Origin: Levilactobacillus tangyuanensis | GTDB taxonomy: Bacteria; Bacillota; Bacilli; Lactobacillales; Lactobacillaceae | Length of the DNA stretch: 64,000 nt | Direction: 5' to 3' | Assembly: GCF_003946545.1 (NCBI RefSeq) | Contig: NZ_RHOA01000010.1 | Location: 20,494 to 84,493, forward strand | Shown: piece after piece, positions 63,782 through 64,000 of the stretch | Layout: each line of letters opens with the position of its first letter | Position numbering within the stretch: the stretch's first letter is position 1 | Position numbers and translations under genes: made by a program | Notes under the pieces: model-generated | Databases searched by the model: none | Told to the model about the DNA's origin: nothing | Seen by the model: only the letters and a program-made list of their open reading frames with translations

Positions 63782-63854
63782 AGCCGCTTATTGGATTTGA
63801 ACCAACGACCTCTTCCTTACCATGGAAACGCTCTACCTCCTGAGCTAAAGCGGC
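63782..63854 (-). tRNA. tRNA-Thr (anticodon GGT)
   Basis: A 73-nt cloverleaf: acceptor GCCGCTT/AAGCGGC, D-arm GCTC-AGGAGGTA-GAGC, anticodon arm TTTCC-ATGGTAA-GGAAG with anticodon GGT (reads ACC/ACT), T-arm GTTGG-TTCAAAT-CCAAT. CCA is not encoded. It lies downstream of a 5S rRNA but behind a terminator and has its own promoter, so it is transcribed separately. Confidence 0.95.
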
Positions 63855-63862
63855 ATACCTCT

Positions 63863-63891
63863 ATTATCGCCCATCTGAAACTTGAAGGCAA
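63863..63891 (-). promoter_or_regulatory. tRNA-Thr promoter
   Basis: Minus strand: -35 TTGCCT (63886-63891), 17-bp spacer, -10 GATAAT (63863-63868); the start point would be about 2-3 nt before the mature 5' end. Confidence 0.65.
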
Positions 63892-63919
63892 TAAAAAAAG
63901 GAACCCATCATGGGTTCCT
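63891..63919 (-). terminator. Terminator of the rRNA operon
   Basis: AGGAACCCA (63899-63907 on the plus strand) with TGGGTTCCT (63911-63919): 9-bp stem, 3-nt loop, then TTTTTTTATTG on the minus strand, directly behind the 5S gene. Confidence 0.9.
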
Positions 63920-63922
63920 AAC

Positions 63923-64000
63923 GTCGCGTGGCAACGTCCTATCCTCGCAGGGGGCGATCCCCCAACTACTATCGGCGTGCTGAAGCTTAACTTCTGTGTT
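63923..64000 (-). rRNA. rrf: 5S ribosomal RNA, 3' part (cut by window edge)
   Basis: Reading the minus strand from the edge: AACACAGAAGTTAAGCTTCA, then CAGCACGCCGATAGTAGTTGG, GGGGATCGCCCCCTGCGAGG and ATAGGACGTTGCCACGCGAC. This is the central and 3' half of lactobacillar 5S rRNA; the 3' boundary is set by the start of the terminator and may be off by a few bases. Confidence 0.95.

Overview
The window looks like an origin-side stretch of a Lactobacillaceae chromosome (Firmicutes, a Levilactobacillus/Lactiplantibacillus-type lactobacillus). The reasons are the gene order metG-tatD-rnmV-ksgA-veg-ispE ... purR-glmU-prs, an rpoE (delta)-pyrG pair, a CscA-D type WxL surface cluster, MucBP/LPxTG adhesins, a mevalonate-pathway HMG-CoA reductase, strong AGGAGG ribosome binding sites and a 5S rRNA with adjacent tRNA-Thr at the right edge. 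Genus and species cannot be fixed from sequence reading alone. Most genes lie on the minus strand.

Layout. 1-4.9 kb: the start of a cshA-type DEAD-box helicase, murF, an unknown gene, htpX-lemA and a low-molecular-weight tyrosine phosphatase. 5-11.6 kb: cell-surface block with a lectin/WxL protein, a four-gene csc operon (LPxTG, two WxL, DUF916/DUF3324) and sortase A. 11.7-19.5 kb: rpmE2, murA (catalytic Cys replaced by Asp), a TetR-regulated MacB-like ABC exporter with a clear dyad operator, pyrG with a CTP-sensing attenuator leader, rpoE and a DUF1934 gene. 19.7-23.6 kb: the main plus-strand operon (lipoate ligase family, HD phosphohydrolase, two tandem HAD phosphatases). 24-30.4 kb: DUF3899, prs, glmU, purR with a PurBox, and a zinc-type ABC importer with a textbook Zur box. 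30.4-38.5 kb: alpha/beta hydrolase, UDG-family protein, ispE, veg, ksgA, rnmV, tatD, metG. 38.6-45 kb: DUF72, a Sir2 protein with a degraded zinc ribbon, an HExxH protein, mvaA, ppx and T-box-controlled trpS. 45-55 kb: HelD helicase, antiporter, a four-gene ABC exporter operon, a disulfide reductase and a DUF3290/DUF421 membrane pair. 55-63.5 kb: a surface/secretome island with an LRR-MucBP adhesin, a giant Ser-Glu-Gly repeat protein and a four-gene operon of secreted C39-like and CAP-domain proteins. It ends at tRNA-Thr and the 3' part of a 5S rRNA.

Most unusual signal. Three copies of a roughly 175-185 nt non-coding element sit at 23628-23812 (+), 31488-31660 (+) and 32018-32203 (-). Their primary sequences differ considerably, yet the same helices form in each: a GC-rich 5' hairpin, a long closing stem, a hairpin whose loop pairs with its 3' flank as a pseudoknot, and two further hairpins. 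Compensatory changes appear in nearly every helix, while single-stranded cores (GCCAAAG, GCTGTAA/GGTGTAA, CACAG, ACC(G/A)CCTC) are kept. This is what a structured RNA family looks like. Its identity is not established here; a transposon-associated guide-RNA scaffold (HEARO/omega RNA of IscB) is one candidate to test.

How the genes work together. Housekeeping modules (cell-wall precursors, PRPP/UDP-GlcNAc/CTP supply, rRNA maturation and translation) are interleaved with two surface modules. Sortase A (10.9 kb) is a plausible anchoring enzyme for the three LPxTG proteins seen here. Several regulatory circuits can be read directly: PyrG attenuation, Zur, PurR, TetR, a Trp T-box and a ribosome-site-masking inverted repeat before the DUF3290 gene.
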